From Rhodospirillales bacterium (GTDB lineage Bacteria; Pseudomonadota; Alphaproteobacteria; Rhodospirillales; JASLQF01): a stretch of 64,000 bases of DNA. The notes beneath the pieces were generated by a model. That model saw only the letters and a list, made by a program, of their open reading frames with translations, had not been told where the DNA came from and did no database searches. How positions within the stretch are numbered: the first letter of the stretch is position 1; every line of letters begins with the position of its first letter. The position numbers were made by a program, and so were the translations under genes. Positions 36,629-46,656 of the stretch are shown here, piece after piece. Location of the stretch: the NCBI GenBank assembly GCA_030744625.1, contig JASLQF010000001.1, positions 1-64,000 of the forward strand, written 5' to 3'.

Positions 36629-37765
36629 CTAGTTGTTCAAGACCTGTGATAACGTTTCCGCCTGGGATGCCAGATCGTTTGACACGGACGACACTTCGCC
36701 GGAAATTTCACTGACCTGACTGACGTCTTGATTGACGCCGGCAATATTTGTCGTAACTTCCGTAACGCCGCTGGCCGCTTCCTGCACATTGCGGGCAATT
36801 TCCTGGGTCGCCGCGCCCTGTTCTTCGACGGCGGCGGCGATGTTTGCCGACACTTCGTTGAATGTACCGATCGTATCGCCGATATCGCCAATGGACTGAA
36901 CGGCCGTGGAGGTGGCTTCCTGAATTTCCTTGACCTGTGTTTTGATGTCCAACGTCGCCTTCTCCGTCTGACTGGCCAGACTCTTGACCTCGGAGGCGAC
37001 AACGGCGAACCCCTTGCCCGCCTCGCCGGCACGGGCGGCCTCGATCGTTGCGTTCAATGCCAACAGATTCGTCTGGCTGGCGATGTCATTGATCAGGCTG
37101 ACCACCTGCTCGATCTGGTCCGAGGCCTCCGACAATCCGTTGACCAGCTCGTTTGCCTTCTCGGCTTCAACAACGGCCTCGCCGGCGATTGATGCGGATT
37201 GGGAAACCTGGCGGTTGATTTCCTGAATGGAGGCGTTCAACTCTTCGGCGGATGAGGCAACGGTTTGCGTGTTGGCACCCGCCTCTTCCGCCGCCGAGGC
37301 AACCGTCGCGGTCTTTTCACTGGCGTTACTTGCCGCTTCCCCCATGGATTGGGCGCTGGCATTAAGCTCTGTCGAAGCGGACGTAATGGCGTTAACCATT
37401 TCGGCAAACTTCTTCATTTTATCTTCGACACCATCGGCCGCCGAATTGATCTCCTTCGCGGCTTCACCATAGGCCCCCAACATTCCGTGTTGCGCGATAC
37501 GCCGGAAATATTGATTTTGCGAAATGAATTCCAGGCAGGCCGTCGACTCGCGGACATAGGCATCGGCGCGATCAATCATTTCGTTGATCTTGAGGCAAAG
37601 TGCGCGCTCCACGCCATTCCCGGTGGTGATGTCTTTTATACGGGCTTCAAAATTTCCCTGACAGATATCATCGGCGACATTCATAATATCCTGAATCTTG
37701 TCCGCACTGACTGATCCCGCAGCTGCCCCTGGTTTCGTCTGGCTTTGGTATTGCTTATCAAACAT
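36629..37765 (-). CDS. Soluble methyl-accepting chemotaxis protein
   Basis: A 378-residue cytoplasmic chemoreceptor. The N-terminal 100 residues (DDICQGNFEARIKDITTG; CLEFISQNQYFRRIAQ) form a sensor-like helical part. The rest is the signalling coiled coil, with the highly conserved hairpin tip INDIASQTNLLALNATIEAA and GKGFAVVASEVKSLASQT. No membrane helix or C-terminal CheR pentapeptide is present. It follows the PAS gene on the same strand: the PAS stop lies 2 bases before the preferred start at 37765 (a start at 37774 would overlap). The pair looks like an Aer-type receptor split into sensor and signaller. Confidence 0.92.
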   Translation of the reverse strand: MFDKQYQSQTKPGAAAGSVSADKIQDIMNVADDICQGNFEARIKDITTGNGVERALCLKINEMIDRADAYVRESTACLEFISQNQYFRRIAQHGMLGAYGEAAKEINSAADGVEDKMKKFAEMVNAITSASTELNASAQSMGEAASNASEKTATVASAAEEAGANTQTVASSAEELNASIQEINRQVSQSASIAGEAVVEAEKANELVNGLSEASDQIEQVVSLINDIASQTNLLALNATIEAARAGEAGKGFAVVASEVKSLASQTEKATLDIKTQVKEIQEATSTAVQSIGDIGDTIGTFNEVSANIAAAVEEQGAATQEIARNVQEAASGVTEVTTNIAGVNQDVSQVSEISGEVSSVSNDLASQAETLSQVLNN

Positions 37766-37766
37766 C

Positions 37767-38288
37767 TCAGTCATCCTTTGCTAAACTGGCAATAAGTTCG
37801 TTATAGCTGACGCCCTTATCGCTCAATATGCTCATCAGCGCGCTTACGGACTCTTGAATGCCTTCCTTTCGGTTCGGGTTTTTTTCTTCGATCGAATTGA
37901 GTTGATCGTACAAAGGTTCGATCACGGTTTTTATTGTCTGAGGATTGGGAACCCGACGGGTGGAATGATAGGCAACGATACTTCCGTCCTCCTTGCTTGG
38001 CGTAACATGCGCAATGACCCAGTAGTGATCGCCGTTCTTACTCGAGTTAACGACATAGGCGAAAATTTCCTCACCTTTTGCAATGGTAGTCCACAGCAAC
38101 TCGAACACGGCGCGGGGCATATTCGGGTTTCGGATCATGTTGTGCGGTTGCCCCATTACTTCCGATTCTTCGTAACCGGCAACCTCCAAAAATGTATGGT
38201 TGGCATAGGTAATCCGCCCTTTTAGATCGGTCTTGCTGACGATCAAATCGTCGCGATCGAAGAAGACTTCGTTTCCAGTGTATTGCAT
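37767..38288 (-). CDS. Aer-like PAS-domain sensor protein
   Basis: A 173-residue protein with one PAS domain (about residues 15-120). ITYANHTFLEVAGYEESEV, GQPHNMIRNPNMPRAVF and SSKNGDHYWVIAHVTPSKED are the signatures of the FAD-binding PAS domain of the aerotaxis receptor Aer. The C-terminal 50 residues are helical and could dock on the MCP. No membrane segment or kinase domain is present. It is immediately upstream of the soluble MCP gene, so together they should sense redox or energy state and steer motility. Confidence 0.9.
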   Translation of the reverse strand: MQYTGNEVFFDRDDLIVSKTDLKGRITYANHTFLEVAGYEESEVMGQPHNMIRNPNMPRAVFELLWTTIAKGEEIFAYVVNSSKNGDHYWVIAHVTPSKEDGSIVAYHSTRRVPNPQTIKTVIEPLYDQLNSIEEKNPNRKEGIQESVSALMSILSDKGVSYNELIASLAKDD

Positions 38289-38426
38289 TGGTTTATCCCT
38301 ACTCCAGGTTTCTCAAAATAATGTGACTAAACTATCAAGCATTGTAGAAACATATTCCTCAAGAGTTACATACTGATATTTCCAAAATAACTGTCAATGC
38401 CATGGTGATCTCCCCATATTGCGCCG

Positions 38427-38660
38427 TTATTCAATTTTATGCTTCTCCGACGCCTTGAGGGGGATTCCTTCTTCGAGGGCCGCCTCGATCCCGGAAAGCA
38501 CTTCGGCCACCTTGACCGGCTTGATCAGGTAGCCGTGGAAGCCTGCTTCCAACCCCTTCCTGATGGAGCCTTCCACGGGGTTGGCGGAGAGCGCGACGAC
38601 GGGAATGGCGCGCATCGCCTCGATGCCCTTCAATTCCTTCAAAGTCTCGCCCCCGCTCAA
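38427..38660 (-). pseudogene. Response-regulator receiver domain, C-terminal remnant
   Basis: A 77-residue frame that matches only the second half of a receiver domain: MSGGETLKELK, the switch region IPVVALSANPVEG, and the conserved Lys in GYLIKPVKVAEVL. The acidic pair and the phospho-acceptor Asp, which should lie upstream, are missing, and a stop codon closes the frame just before LSGGE. It is probably the leftover of a hybrid kinase or regulator gene lost by deletion. It lies 139 bp upstream of no gene on its strand and downstream of the PAS gene's promoter side. Confidence 0.7.
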
Positions 38661-39012
38661 CTCAAATCATTTTAAGGTTGATTCCTAATTGTTGATTCAT
38701 CCTGTGTTTAGAAACCTATACGTTGGTATAAGGGCCCGTTTCCAACTCATGGCACCTGGTCGTGCCTCTCCGATGATGGCCACCCACCCGCGCGGTGGCC
38801 ACGCTCATTAGGCCAAGGTCAAGTGGGCCGTTCCTACTGGCCGATTTCGGGAGAAAGCGGACTTCTTTCACTCGTCCGAAGTTCTCTTTAAGGTCGCTGA
38901 GCCGACGTCGGCGTGGCGGGCAAACGTCCATTCAAGACGTCATTCGGCCCGCCTTGGCTAAGGGGGCAACACCAAGTATGATGAGGGGCCGACCCCGACA
39001 GGATTGAAGGCC
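38661..39012. other. Structured non-coding stretch
   Basis: These 352 bases hold no convincing gene but several inverted repeats: TGGCCACC (38777-38784) with GGTGGCCA (38794-38801), and GGCGGGC (38915-38921) with GCCCGCC (38947-38953) enclosing a shorter ACGTC/GACGT stem. The stretch around 38850-38880 (GAAAGCGGAC ... GTCCG) resembles decayed repeat DNA. It could be a remnant of mobile DNA or an unrecognised RNA. Confidence 0.4.
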
Positions 39013-39384
39013 ATGCAAAATTTCATGGCGATGGTTTGGCTGTTGGCGGCGGCTCTGGCCTTCGGGCTCGCCACGCTGGCCCCCGGGCCGGCGGCCGCAC
39101 AAAGCGCCGCGGTGGCGCCGGACACTGCCGGCGGCGGCATCGACTGCACTTGCCGCTACGGCGGCCAGTCCTACGCCCAGGACGCTTGCGTGTGTATCGT
39201 GACGCCCAACGGCGCGCGTCTGGCGTGCTGCGGCAAGGTGCTCAACAACGCGTCCTGGAAATTCACCACCGACATGTGCCCCACTGCCGCCAAGCCCACG
39301 CCGGTGCCGGCCTCGTCCACCACCGGGGCAAAACCCCAGGCGAACCAGGGTTACGCCGTCTTGTCCCCGGTGGGCACCAGATAG
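39013..39384 (+). CDS. Small secreted Cys-rich protein
   Basis: A 123-residue protein with a clear signal peptide (hydrophobic MVWLLAAALAFGLATLA, cleavage near AAAQS). The mature part has a cluster of cysteines (IDCTCRYGGQSYAQDACVCI, RLACCGKVLNNASW, DMCP), probably disulfide-bonded, followed by a Pro/Ala-rich tail. The family is not recognised. ATG 39013 follows AGGATTGAAGG; an in-frame TTG at 39004 is possible. Its last 34 bases overlap the convergent DUF4864 gene. Confidence 0.75.
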   Translation: MQNFMAMVWLLAAALAFGLATLAPGPAAAQSAAVAPDTAGGGIDCTCRYGGQSYAQDACVCIVTPNGARLACCGKVLNNASWKFTTDMCPTAAKPTPVPASSTTGAKPQANQGYAVLSPVGTR

Positions 39385-39809
39385 CAGCCGTCTATGAGCC
39401 AGGAACCGTCGGCTTGGCGTTCCATGACGTAAAGCGCCATCACCGTGACATTGTCCGGTCCGAGGACGAGAACCGGCTGAATGGTCTTGCCCTCGGCCTC
39501 CACCAGGTCACGGAACTCCAGCCGGCGCGGACGATAGACCGGCTGGTAGCCGCGCCGCACCATGTCCATGAAGTTGTCCGGCGCCCCGAACATGCGGCGG
39601 ATGGAGGGCGACGCGAAGGAAAAGGCGGCGACGCCATCGTCGCGCCGGAAGGCGTCGAGCTGTCCCTCGATTACGTGGCGGATGGCGGCGCGGTCCGCCG
39701 CCCCCGCCCCCTCGGCTGCCTGCGCCCGGGCTCCCATGGGCGGCGCGGCGGCGAGAAAAACGACGAGGACGCCGAGCACCGCCGCGTGAACAATGGGACG
39801 AACGGACAC
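39351..39809 (-). CDS. DUF4864 domain protein, exported
   Basis: A 152-residue protein. It has a signal peptide (about residues 1-29, VLGVLVVFLAAAPPMGARAQ) and a SnoaL/NTF2-like small domain: IRHVIEGQLDAFRRDDGVAAFSFA, SPSIRRMFG, MVRRGYQPVYRPRRLEF and DGSWLIDGCYLV. This is the DUF4864 pattern. It is periplasmic and of unknown function. It lies 4 bp downstream of the LysE-type gene on the same strand and is likely co-transcribed with it. Confidence 0.83.
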   Translation of the reverse strand: MSVRPIVHAAVLGVLVVFLAAAPPMGARAQAAEGAGAADRAAIRHVIEGQLDAFRRDDGVAAFSFASPSIRRMFGAPDNFMDMVRRGYQPVYRPRRLEFRDLVEAEGKTIQPVLVLGPDNVTVMALYVMERQADGSWLIDGCYLVPTGDKTA

Positions 39810-39813
39810 CGGA

Positions 39814-40431
39814 TCAACTCCGCCGGACCAGGGCCAGGCCGATGCCGGCGCCGATCAGCAGCGTGCCCGCCACGCGGTTGCGCAGGCGCGCCCGCGAGCC
39901 CTGGAACCAGCCCCGCACCTGCCCGGCGAGAAGCGCATAGGCCGCCGTCAGCACCGCCGCGATGACCAGGAAGGTCAGGCAGAGGACGGTGAGCTGGAAG
40001 ACCGGCGCGGCGTTCGGATCGATGAATTGGGGGAAGAATGCGACGTAGAAGAAGAGGCTCTTGGGGTTGGTCGCCGAAACCACGAAGCCGTGCCAGAAAA
40101 GGGAGCGCGGCGAGGCCTCGGGCGCGGCGCCCTCCATCGCGGCTTGGCTGGCGGCGCGCCACTGGCCGATCCCGAGATAGACGAGATACGCGACGCCGCC
40201 CCAGCGCAGGACGTCGAACCACTCGGCCAGGACCAGCAGCACCGAGGTCATGCCGAGCGCCGTGATCAAGAGCTGCGGCACGATGGCGAGCGTCGTTCCG
40301 GCCACCGTCACCAGCGCCGGGCCGACCCCGTAGCTCAGGCTGTGGGCGACGGTCAGCATGATGCTCGGCCCCGGCAGGAGGATGAGCACCGTGGTCGCCA
40401 CCACGAAGGCCAGATAGACGTCGATATCCAT
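39814..40431 (-). CDS. LysE/RhtB-family exporter
   Basis: A 205-residue inner-membrane protein with about six helices. ILLPGPSIMLTVAHSLSYGV is the family signature, and NPKSLFFYVAFFPQFIDP the conserved central motif. It should export amino acids or homoserine-lactone-like compounds. ATG 40431 is preceded by GGAGGAAACCC, which decides against the longer frame to 40497. Confidence 0.9.
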   Translation of the reverse strand: MDIDVYLAFVVATTVLILLPGPSIMLTVAHSLSYGVGPALVTVAGTTLAIVPQLLITALGMTSVLLVLAEWFDVLRWGGVAYLVYLGIGQWRAASQAAMEGAAPEASPRSLFWHGFVVSATNPKSLFFYVAFFPQFIDPNAAPVFQLTVLCLTFLVIAAVLTAAYALLAGQVRGWFQGSRARLRNRVAGTLLIGAGIGLALVRRS

Positions 40432-40738
40432 GGGTTTCCTCCGCCAACTTGCGCGACGTGCCTCGGCCACCGGCAACACTCTGGGATGTGTACTCAATAC
40501 ACGATAGGCCCGATTACGGCCACACCGCAGACCCTTGGAGGCAGCGCCACCGGATCGGCCATTGCCTTCAGCGGCGTCCGGCTAACTTAAAATAAGGTAT
40601 CGTCGGTGGGGGCAGCCAATGGTTGTCGAATCACAGGTCAACAGGTACATTGGCTCGAACATCCGCGACGGCATGGAGCCAGATGGATGACCGCCAAGAC
40701 GAAGTTCTTGCAAATTCGCGCGGACCGATAGAAGTCCC
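40432..40738. other. Gene-free region upstream of mmsA-like gene
   Basis: These 307 bases lie between two divergent genes and should hold both promoters. No repeat, operator or RNA was recognised. A 23-codon frame starting at 40619 is too short and unsupported. Confidence 0.3.
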
Positions 40739-42241
<1,503 letters not shown>

Positions 42242-42244
<3 letters not shown>

Positions 42245-42264
42245 GGCGTTATCCGTTTAGGTGG
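42242..42264 (+). repeat. Short intergenic repeat at the mmsA stop codon
   Basis: TAGGGCGTTATCCGTTTAG followed by GTGG begins with the mmsA stop codon. A near copy (TAGGGTCTTATCCGTTTAG then ATG) occurs in the other orientation at 48409-48430, again at a gene's stop codon. Confidence 0.6.
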
Positions 42265-42487
42265 ACAAATGCTATCGCCGCCCCCACCCGGCCCGACCGG
42301 CTGGATGGGCAACACTTTTTAGCTACCCTCGCACCGGTTTGGGACGGCGAACCGAACGGTCCATGCGCAAGTTGTGAGAGCGATGGCTGGCGGGTGCCCT
42401 TCGCCGTACGGCGTCCACCCGGCCGCGCTTTGCCGGGGTGGCGATTCCGTGTAATCTCTTGGCGTCACCACGGTGGAAGGTCACGGC

Positions 42488-42805
42488 ATGCGGCGTCATC
42501 ACGACATGGGCGGGCTCGTCGCCGATCCGGTCGTGCCCAGCGAGCACGACTACGCCCCCTGGGAGAAGCGCATCGACGCCATCATGCGCCTGACCACGGG
42601 CGACGGCGAGCTCTTCGCCATCGACGAGCTACGCCGCGCCATCGAGGAAATCGGCCCCGGTGCCTACGACGAGATGAGCTATTACGAGCGCTGGATCACC
42701 GCCATGACGAACCTTCTCTTGGAAAAGCGGGTCGTCTCGGTGGACGAACTGGGCCGCAAGATGGCCGAGATCGAAGCCCGCTGGAAGGCGGAGGCCGCCC
42801 AATGA
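42488..42805 (+). CDS. Nitrile hydratase beta subunit, N-terminal half as a separate protein
   Basis: A 105-residue protein matching the helical N-terminal part of nitrile hydratase beta: MRRHHDMGGL, then DYAPWEKRIDAIMRLT, AIDELRRAIEEIGPGAYDEM and YYERWITAMTNLLLEKRVVS. Normal beta subunits are about 210-230 residues. Here the C-terminal half is a separate gene that overlaps by 4 bp. Thiocyanate hydrolase and the toyocamycin nitrile hydratase are split in the same general way. ATG 42488 follows GGAAGG with a 7-base spacer; the GTG at 42473 is less likely. Confidence 0.83.
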   Translation: MRRHHDMGGLVADPVVPSEHDYAPWEKRIDAIMRLTTGDGELFAIDELRRAIEEIGPGAYDEMSYYERWITAMTNLLLEKRVVSVDELGRKMAEIEARWKAEAAQ

Positions 42806-43101
42806 GCCAGAATTTCTCCATCGGCGACCGGGTGCGCGTGCGCGCCGCCTATCCGCCCGGCCACGTGCGCACGCCCTATTATACGCGCGGCAAGGAAGGC
42901 GTGGTAATGGGCCTCGCCGCCGTCATGGCGAACGCCGAGACCCTCGCCTACGGCGCCGACGGCAAGCCCGATATTCCGATCTACCGCGTCAGTTTCCCTC
43001 AGACCCAGCTGTGGCCCGATTACGCGGGCGATCCGAGCGACACCGCCGTCGTCGACATTTACGAGCACTGGCTGGTAGCGGCCGGGGGAAGTAAGACATG
43101 A
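42802..43101 (+). CDS. Nitrile hydratase beta subunit, C-terminal half as a separate protein
   Basis: A 99-residue protein matching the beta-barrel C-terminal domain: FSIGDRVRVRAAYPPGHVRTP, the conserved YYTRGKEGVV, YRVSFPQTQLWPDY and VDIYEHWLV. In whole beta subunits this domain packs over the active site in alpha and helps to bind the metal loop. It overlaps both neighbours by 4 bp (ATGA at each junction), so equal amounts of the three chains should be made. Confidence 0.85.
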   Translation: MSQNFSIGDRVRVRAAYPPGHVRTPYYTRGKEGVVMGLAAVMANAETLAYGADGKPDIPIYRVSFPQTQLWPDYAGDPSDTAVVDIYEHWLVAAGGSKT

Positions 43102-43709
43102 GCGACCATCCGCAACCGCACCCCTTTCAACCGGACATCGAGGATTCCCCCTTCACCCGCTACCAGGTGATGGCCGAATCGGTCATCGAGCTGTTGACCG
43201 AGAAAGGCGTGTTCTCGGCGGATGACATGCGCCGCACCCTCGAGCGGATCGACGCCATCACGCCGGCCCAGGGCTCCCGCGCGGTGGCGCGGGCCTGGGT
43301 CGACGAGGCGTTCAGGGCGCGGCTCCTGGATAACGTCAACGCGGCCACCGCCGAGCTCGGCATCGACGCCGGCCCCATTCCCATCCGCGCCGTCGAGAAC
43401 ACCGCGGACGTCCACAACGTCATCGTGTGTACGCTGTGCTCGTGCTATCCGCGAATGCTACTCGGCCTGCCGCCCGATTGGTACAAGTCGCGCGCCTACC
43501 GCAGCAGCGTCGTGCGCGAGCCGCGCGCCGTCCTCGAGGCGTTCGGCACGCACATACCGGACGGCGTCGAGGTGCGCGTCCACGACAGCACCGCCGAACT
43601 CCGCTACATGGTCATTCCCATGCGCCCGGCAGGCACCACGGACCTGGACGAGGCCGGGCTCGCCGAACTCGTATCCCGCGACGCAATGATCGGCACGGCG
43701 GTGATCTGA
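43098..43709 (+). CDS. Nitrile hydratase alpha subunit (cobalt-type)
   Basis: A 203-residue catalytic subunit. The metal-binding motif VCTLCSCYP spans residues 110-118; C111, C114 and C116 with Ser115 coordinate the low-spin metal, and the CTLCSC form indicates cobalt rather than iron. The flanking GLPPDWYKSRAYRSSVVREP is the family signature. The residue after YP, usually Trp, is Arg. The enzyme hydrates nitriles to amides; thiocyanate hydrolase or an unusual substrate is possible given the split beta. No activator (metallochaperone) or amidase gene adjoins. It is the last gene of the three-gene operon. Confidence 0.87.
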   Translation: MSDHPQPHPFQPDIEDSPFTRYQVMAESVIELLTEKGVFSADDMRRTLERIDAITPAQGSRAVARAWVDEAFRARLLDNVNAATAELGIDAGPIPIRAVENTADVHNVIVCTLCSCYPRMLLGLPPDWYKSRAYRSSVVREPRAVLEAFGTHIPDGVEVRVHDSTAELRYMVIPMRPAGTTDLDEAGLAELVSRDAMIGTAVI

Positions 43710-43750
43710 GGGCCGGCGAGCGGGCCGGCGGGTGGGTTGTCCGGCGCGGC

Positions 43751-43954
43751 CTACCGCGAGCGGGCGGCGCCGCGGCTCGTTCGGGCCAGGTTCCTGATTT
43801 CGGCGCTGGAGCTCATGTTCGGCGCGGTATTGATTCTGGGGTCGAATTTCCCCACGTGCGGCCTTGCTTCGGGCTTTTCACCCTTGGCCGCGGGCCTCGT
43901 GGCTTTGGCCGCCGCTCTCGCTTTCGCCCGCTTGCGGGCCTTGGCTTTGGTCAT
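43751..43954 (-). CDS. Small basic Lys/Arg/Ala-rich protein
   Basis: A 67-residue protein beginning MTKAKARKRAKARAAAKATR, followed by GKFDPRINTAPNMSS and ending GAARSR. Similar short, strongly basic proteins with a GKFDP segment are common in alphaproteobacteria and have no assigned role; nucleic-acid binding is likely from composition. The ATG at 43954 follows GAAGG. It is convergent with the nitrile hydratase operon (41 bp between stops). Confidence 0.65.
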   Translation of the reverse strand: MTKAKARKRAKARAAAKATRPAAKGEKPEARPHVGKFDPRINTAPNMSSSAEIRNLARTSRGAARSR

Positions 43955-44132
43955 GACACCTTCACCCGTCCTGCAACCTGTTCCACAATGGTTCAATCAT
44001 ACCACCGTGGCGCTACCACGAGAACCGCATTCTTTCCGCCACTCAGGGCTTCCCTCCAATTCTTATCTGCTATAGGAAGTCGATTTCCAGCGCCTAGGCG
44101 CGGACTAGCCCCTGGCAATACGTTGAGCCCCC

Positions 44133-45710
44133 ATGACGTCAGAGTTCGATCGACGCCGCACCTTCGCGATCATTTCGCATCCGGACGCCGGCAAGACGAC
44201 GTTGACCGAGAAGCTGCTGCTCGCCGGCGGCGCCATCCATCTGGCCGGCGACGTCAAGGCGCGGGGCAACCGGCGCCGCGCCCGCTCCGACTGGATGAAG
44301 ATCGAACAGGAGCGGGGAATTTCGGTGACCAGCTCGGTAATGACCTTCGAGCACGGCGGCCTCGTGTTCAACCTCCTGGACACGCCCGGGCACGAGGACT
44401 TTAGCGAGGACACCTACCGCACGCTGACGGCGGTCGATTCGGCGGTCATGGTGATCGACGCGGCGAAGGGCATCGAGAGCCAGACACGCAAGCTGTTCGA
44501 GGTCTGCCGGCTGCGCGACATCCCCATCATGACCTTCATCAACAAGGTGGACCGCGAGGGCCGCGATCCCTTCGAACTGCTCGACGAGGTTCACGAAACA
44601 CTGCAGCTCGATATGGCGCCGATGGTCTGGCCACTCGGCATGGGCGGCACGTTCCACGGCTGTTACGACCTGCTCGGCGGTCGCTTTCTGACGTCTTCCC
44701 AGGACAGGGGCGGCGCCTTCGAGACGACCATCCCATGCACCGGCCCGGACGATACCAAGCTCGACGCATTGGTGCCTAAGCACATACTCGAACCGGCCCG
44801 CGAGAATATGGAGCTGGCGCGGGCCGCCTACCCGGCCTTCGAGCGCGATGCCTACCGCGCCGGCAACCTGACCCCCGTCGTCTTCGGCAGCGCGCTCAGG
44901 GGTTACGGCGTCGATATCCTGCTCGATCTGGTCGGGGCGCAGGCCCCCGAACCACGCCCCAGCCCGGCCGACGTCGGCGTCGTCGGGCCGCGCCACCCCG
45001 CCGTCACCGGGTTCGTTTTCAAGGTCCAGGCCAACATGGACCGCAACCACCGCGACCGGGTCGCCTTTCTCCGCGTTTGCTCGGGCCATTTCCAGCGCGG
45101 CATGAAGCTGCGCCAGGTGCGTACCGGCAAGGACATCATGGTGCGAAGCCCGATCTTCTTCATGGCCCGCGACCGCGAGATCGCCGAGGACGCCCATCCC
45201 GGCGACGTCATCGGCATTCCCAATCACGGCACCGTCCGCGTCGGCGACACGTTCACCGAGGGCGAGAGCTTCCGCTTCACCGGCCTTCCCGTCTTCGCGC
45301 CCGAGAACCTGCGGCGCGTGCGCCAGGTCGACCCGTCGCGGACCAAGCAGTTGCGCCAGGCCCTGGAGGACCTCTCCGAGGAGGGACTGATCCAGGTGTT
45401 CAAGCCCACCGTCGGCTCCCAGTGGATCGTCGGCGTGGTCGGCGTGCTCCAGCTCGACGTGCTGGCGGCGCGCGCCAGGCAGGAATACCGGGTCGACATC
45501 GAGTTCGAGGCGGTGCCGTACTCGGCGGCGCGGTGGCTACGTTCCGAGGACGCGCAGGCGCTCGAGGCCTTCATCCGCACGCACGCCGGCAAGGTGGTGC
45601 GCGACCGCGACGACCACCCGGTCTTCCTGGCCGAGGGCCAGTGGGAGATCGACCACAACGTCAGGAACAACGAGGCCATCGAGTTCCTCAAAACCAAGGA
45701 ACTCCTGTAA
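44133..45710 (+). CDS. prfC: Peptide chain release factor 3
   Basis: A 525-residue translational GTPase of normal RF3 length. G1 is SHPDAGKTTLTEKLLL, the switch region DWMKIEQERGISVTSSVM, G3 LLDTPGHEDFSEDTYR and G4 INKVDREG. The C-terminal domains carry TGFVFKVQANMDRNHRDRVA and LAEGQWEIDHNVRNN. It recycles RF1 and RF2 from the ribosome after termination. The gene is single and followed by a 145-bp spacer. Confidence 0.97.
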   Translation: MTSEFDRRRTFAIISHPDAGKTTLTEKLLLAGGAIHLAGDVKARGNRRRARSDWMKIEQERGISVTSSVMTFEHGGLVFNLLDTPGHEDFSEDTYRTLTAVDSAVMVIDAAKGIESQTRKLFEVCRLRDIPIMTFINKVDREGRDPFELLDEVHETLQLDMAPMVWPLGMGGTFHGCYDLLGGRFLTSSQDRGGAFETTIPCTGPDDTKLDALVPKHILEPARENMELARAAYPAFERDAYRAGNLTPVVFGSALRGYGVDILLDLVGAQAPEPRPSPADVGVVGPRHPAVTGFVFKVQANMDRNHRDRVAFLRVCSGHFQRGMKLRQVRTGKDIMVRSPIFFMARDREIAEDAHPGDVIGIPNHGTVRVGDTFTEGESFRFTGLPVFAPENLRRVRQVDPSRTKQLRQALEDLSEEGLIQVFKPTVGSQWIVGVVGVLQLDVLAARARQEYRVDIEFEAVPYSAARWLRSEDAQALEAFIRTHAGKVVRDRDDHPVFLAEGQWEIDHNVRNNEAIEFLKTKELL

Positions 45711-45855
45711 CCGGTTCTGTAGCCGCCGGCGCCGTCGGCGTGCTAACCTCGAGGCGGCGGAACCGTTCGCGGCCTGGCGGCGCTCCGGCGCCGCGGCCCT
45801 CCTCGCCACGGGAAACGGTTCACCCACCGTTTTTCTCGAGCCAGGAGATTGAGCC

Positions 45856-46656
45856 ATGCGCCTTATCTGCCTGATGACAGCCGCTGTCTTACTATTCGCG
45901 CCGTGGACCGAGGCCCGTGCCGAGCCCCAGGTCCTGGCCCTGCTGGCCACCGGAGAGGCGACGCCTCTCACCTGCGCCGACGGCGAATGCTTCGCCGAGT
46001 TCACGGCGTTCTGCATAGAGCCCGAACGCAAGTCGCCCTATCACCTGACCGACTACCGGCTCATCAAAGGGGCCGACGATATCGACCTCGTCGCCGAGAC
46101 CGCCGGCGGCGTGCCGGTGGCGGCACCGGCGGCCCGGCACCTTCGTTTCACAAGCGTCCGTGGCTTCGCCGCCGTCCGCGTCAGCATCGACGAGAGCATC
46201 GTTCGCGAGCACGGCGCGGCGCGCGTCAGCCTCGGGGTAGGCCGGCGCGTGGCGCTTGCCCCCGTCCCCTCGTCCACGTACCGCCGACCCCACGAGCCCG
46301 GCGAAATCGCCCAGGCGGCGGGGCCGAGGCGCGCGCGCGGCGAGATGATCGTCGATCGCGGTGGCGTGCCGCGCCAGATCGCGGCGATCGCCAACCGGCT
46401 GATCAACGTCCTGCCCGAGATAGGCAAGGTCGCCGAGGCGCGGCACCAGGGCTTTTGGCGCGCCGCCGTTACGGCAAAAGAAGCTGGGCGCTACAGCCCG
46501 CGGGCCGTTGCCGCCGCCAGGAAGGGCTACGAGTCGTGCCTCGACAGCATGGCCAACAACAAGGAATACACCCTTCGCCGTTGCCTCGGGCGCTTTCACG
46601 ACCAGCACATCTGGACCCTGACCCAGCGCTACTGGTCGGGCCTGCCCGGAAGCTGA
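45856..46656 (+). CDS. Exported protein of unknown function
   Basis: A 266-residue protein with a signal peptide (MRLICLMTAAVLLFAPWTEA, cleavage near residue 22). The mature part has three early cysteines (C40, C45, C53 in LTCADGECFAEFTAFC), a middle segment with many prolines and arginines, and a C-terminal stretch with two cysteines (YESCLDSMANNKEYTLRRCL). I do not recognise the family. It should be periplasmic and disulfide-bonded. ATG 45856 follows CAGGAGATTGAGCC, a good ribosome site. No operon partner is evident. Confidence 0.75.
   Translation: MRLICLMTAAVLLFAPWTEARAEPQVLALLATGEATPLTCADGECFAEFTAFCIEPERKSPYHLTDYRLIKGADDIDLVAETAGGVPVAAPAARHLRFTSVRGFAAVRVSIDESIVREHGAARVSLGVGRRVALAPVPSSTYRRPHEPGEIAQAAGPRRARGEMIVDRGGVPRQIAAIANRLINVLPEIGKVAEARHQGFWRAAVTAKEAGRYSPRAVAAARKGYESCLDSMANNKEYTLRRCLGRFHDQHIWTLTQRYWSGLPGS

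Noticed and set aside
38716-38931. Possible 71-codon gene on the minus strand
   Set aside because: No ribosome site, no protein-like composition, and it coincides with several hairpins.
40619-40690. 23-codon frame upstream of mmsA
   Set aside because: Too short, no convincing ribosome site and no recognisable pattern.
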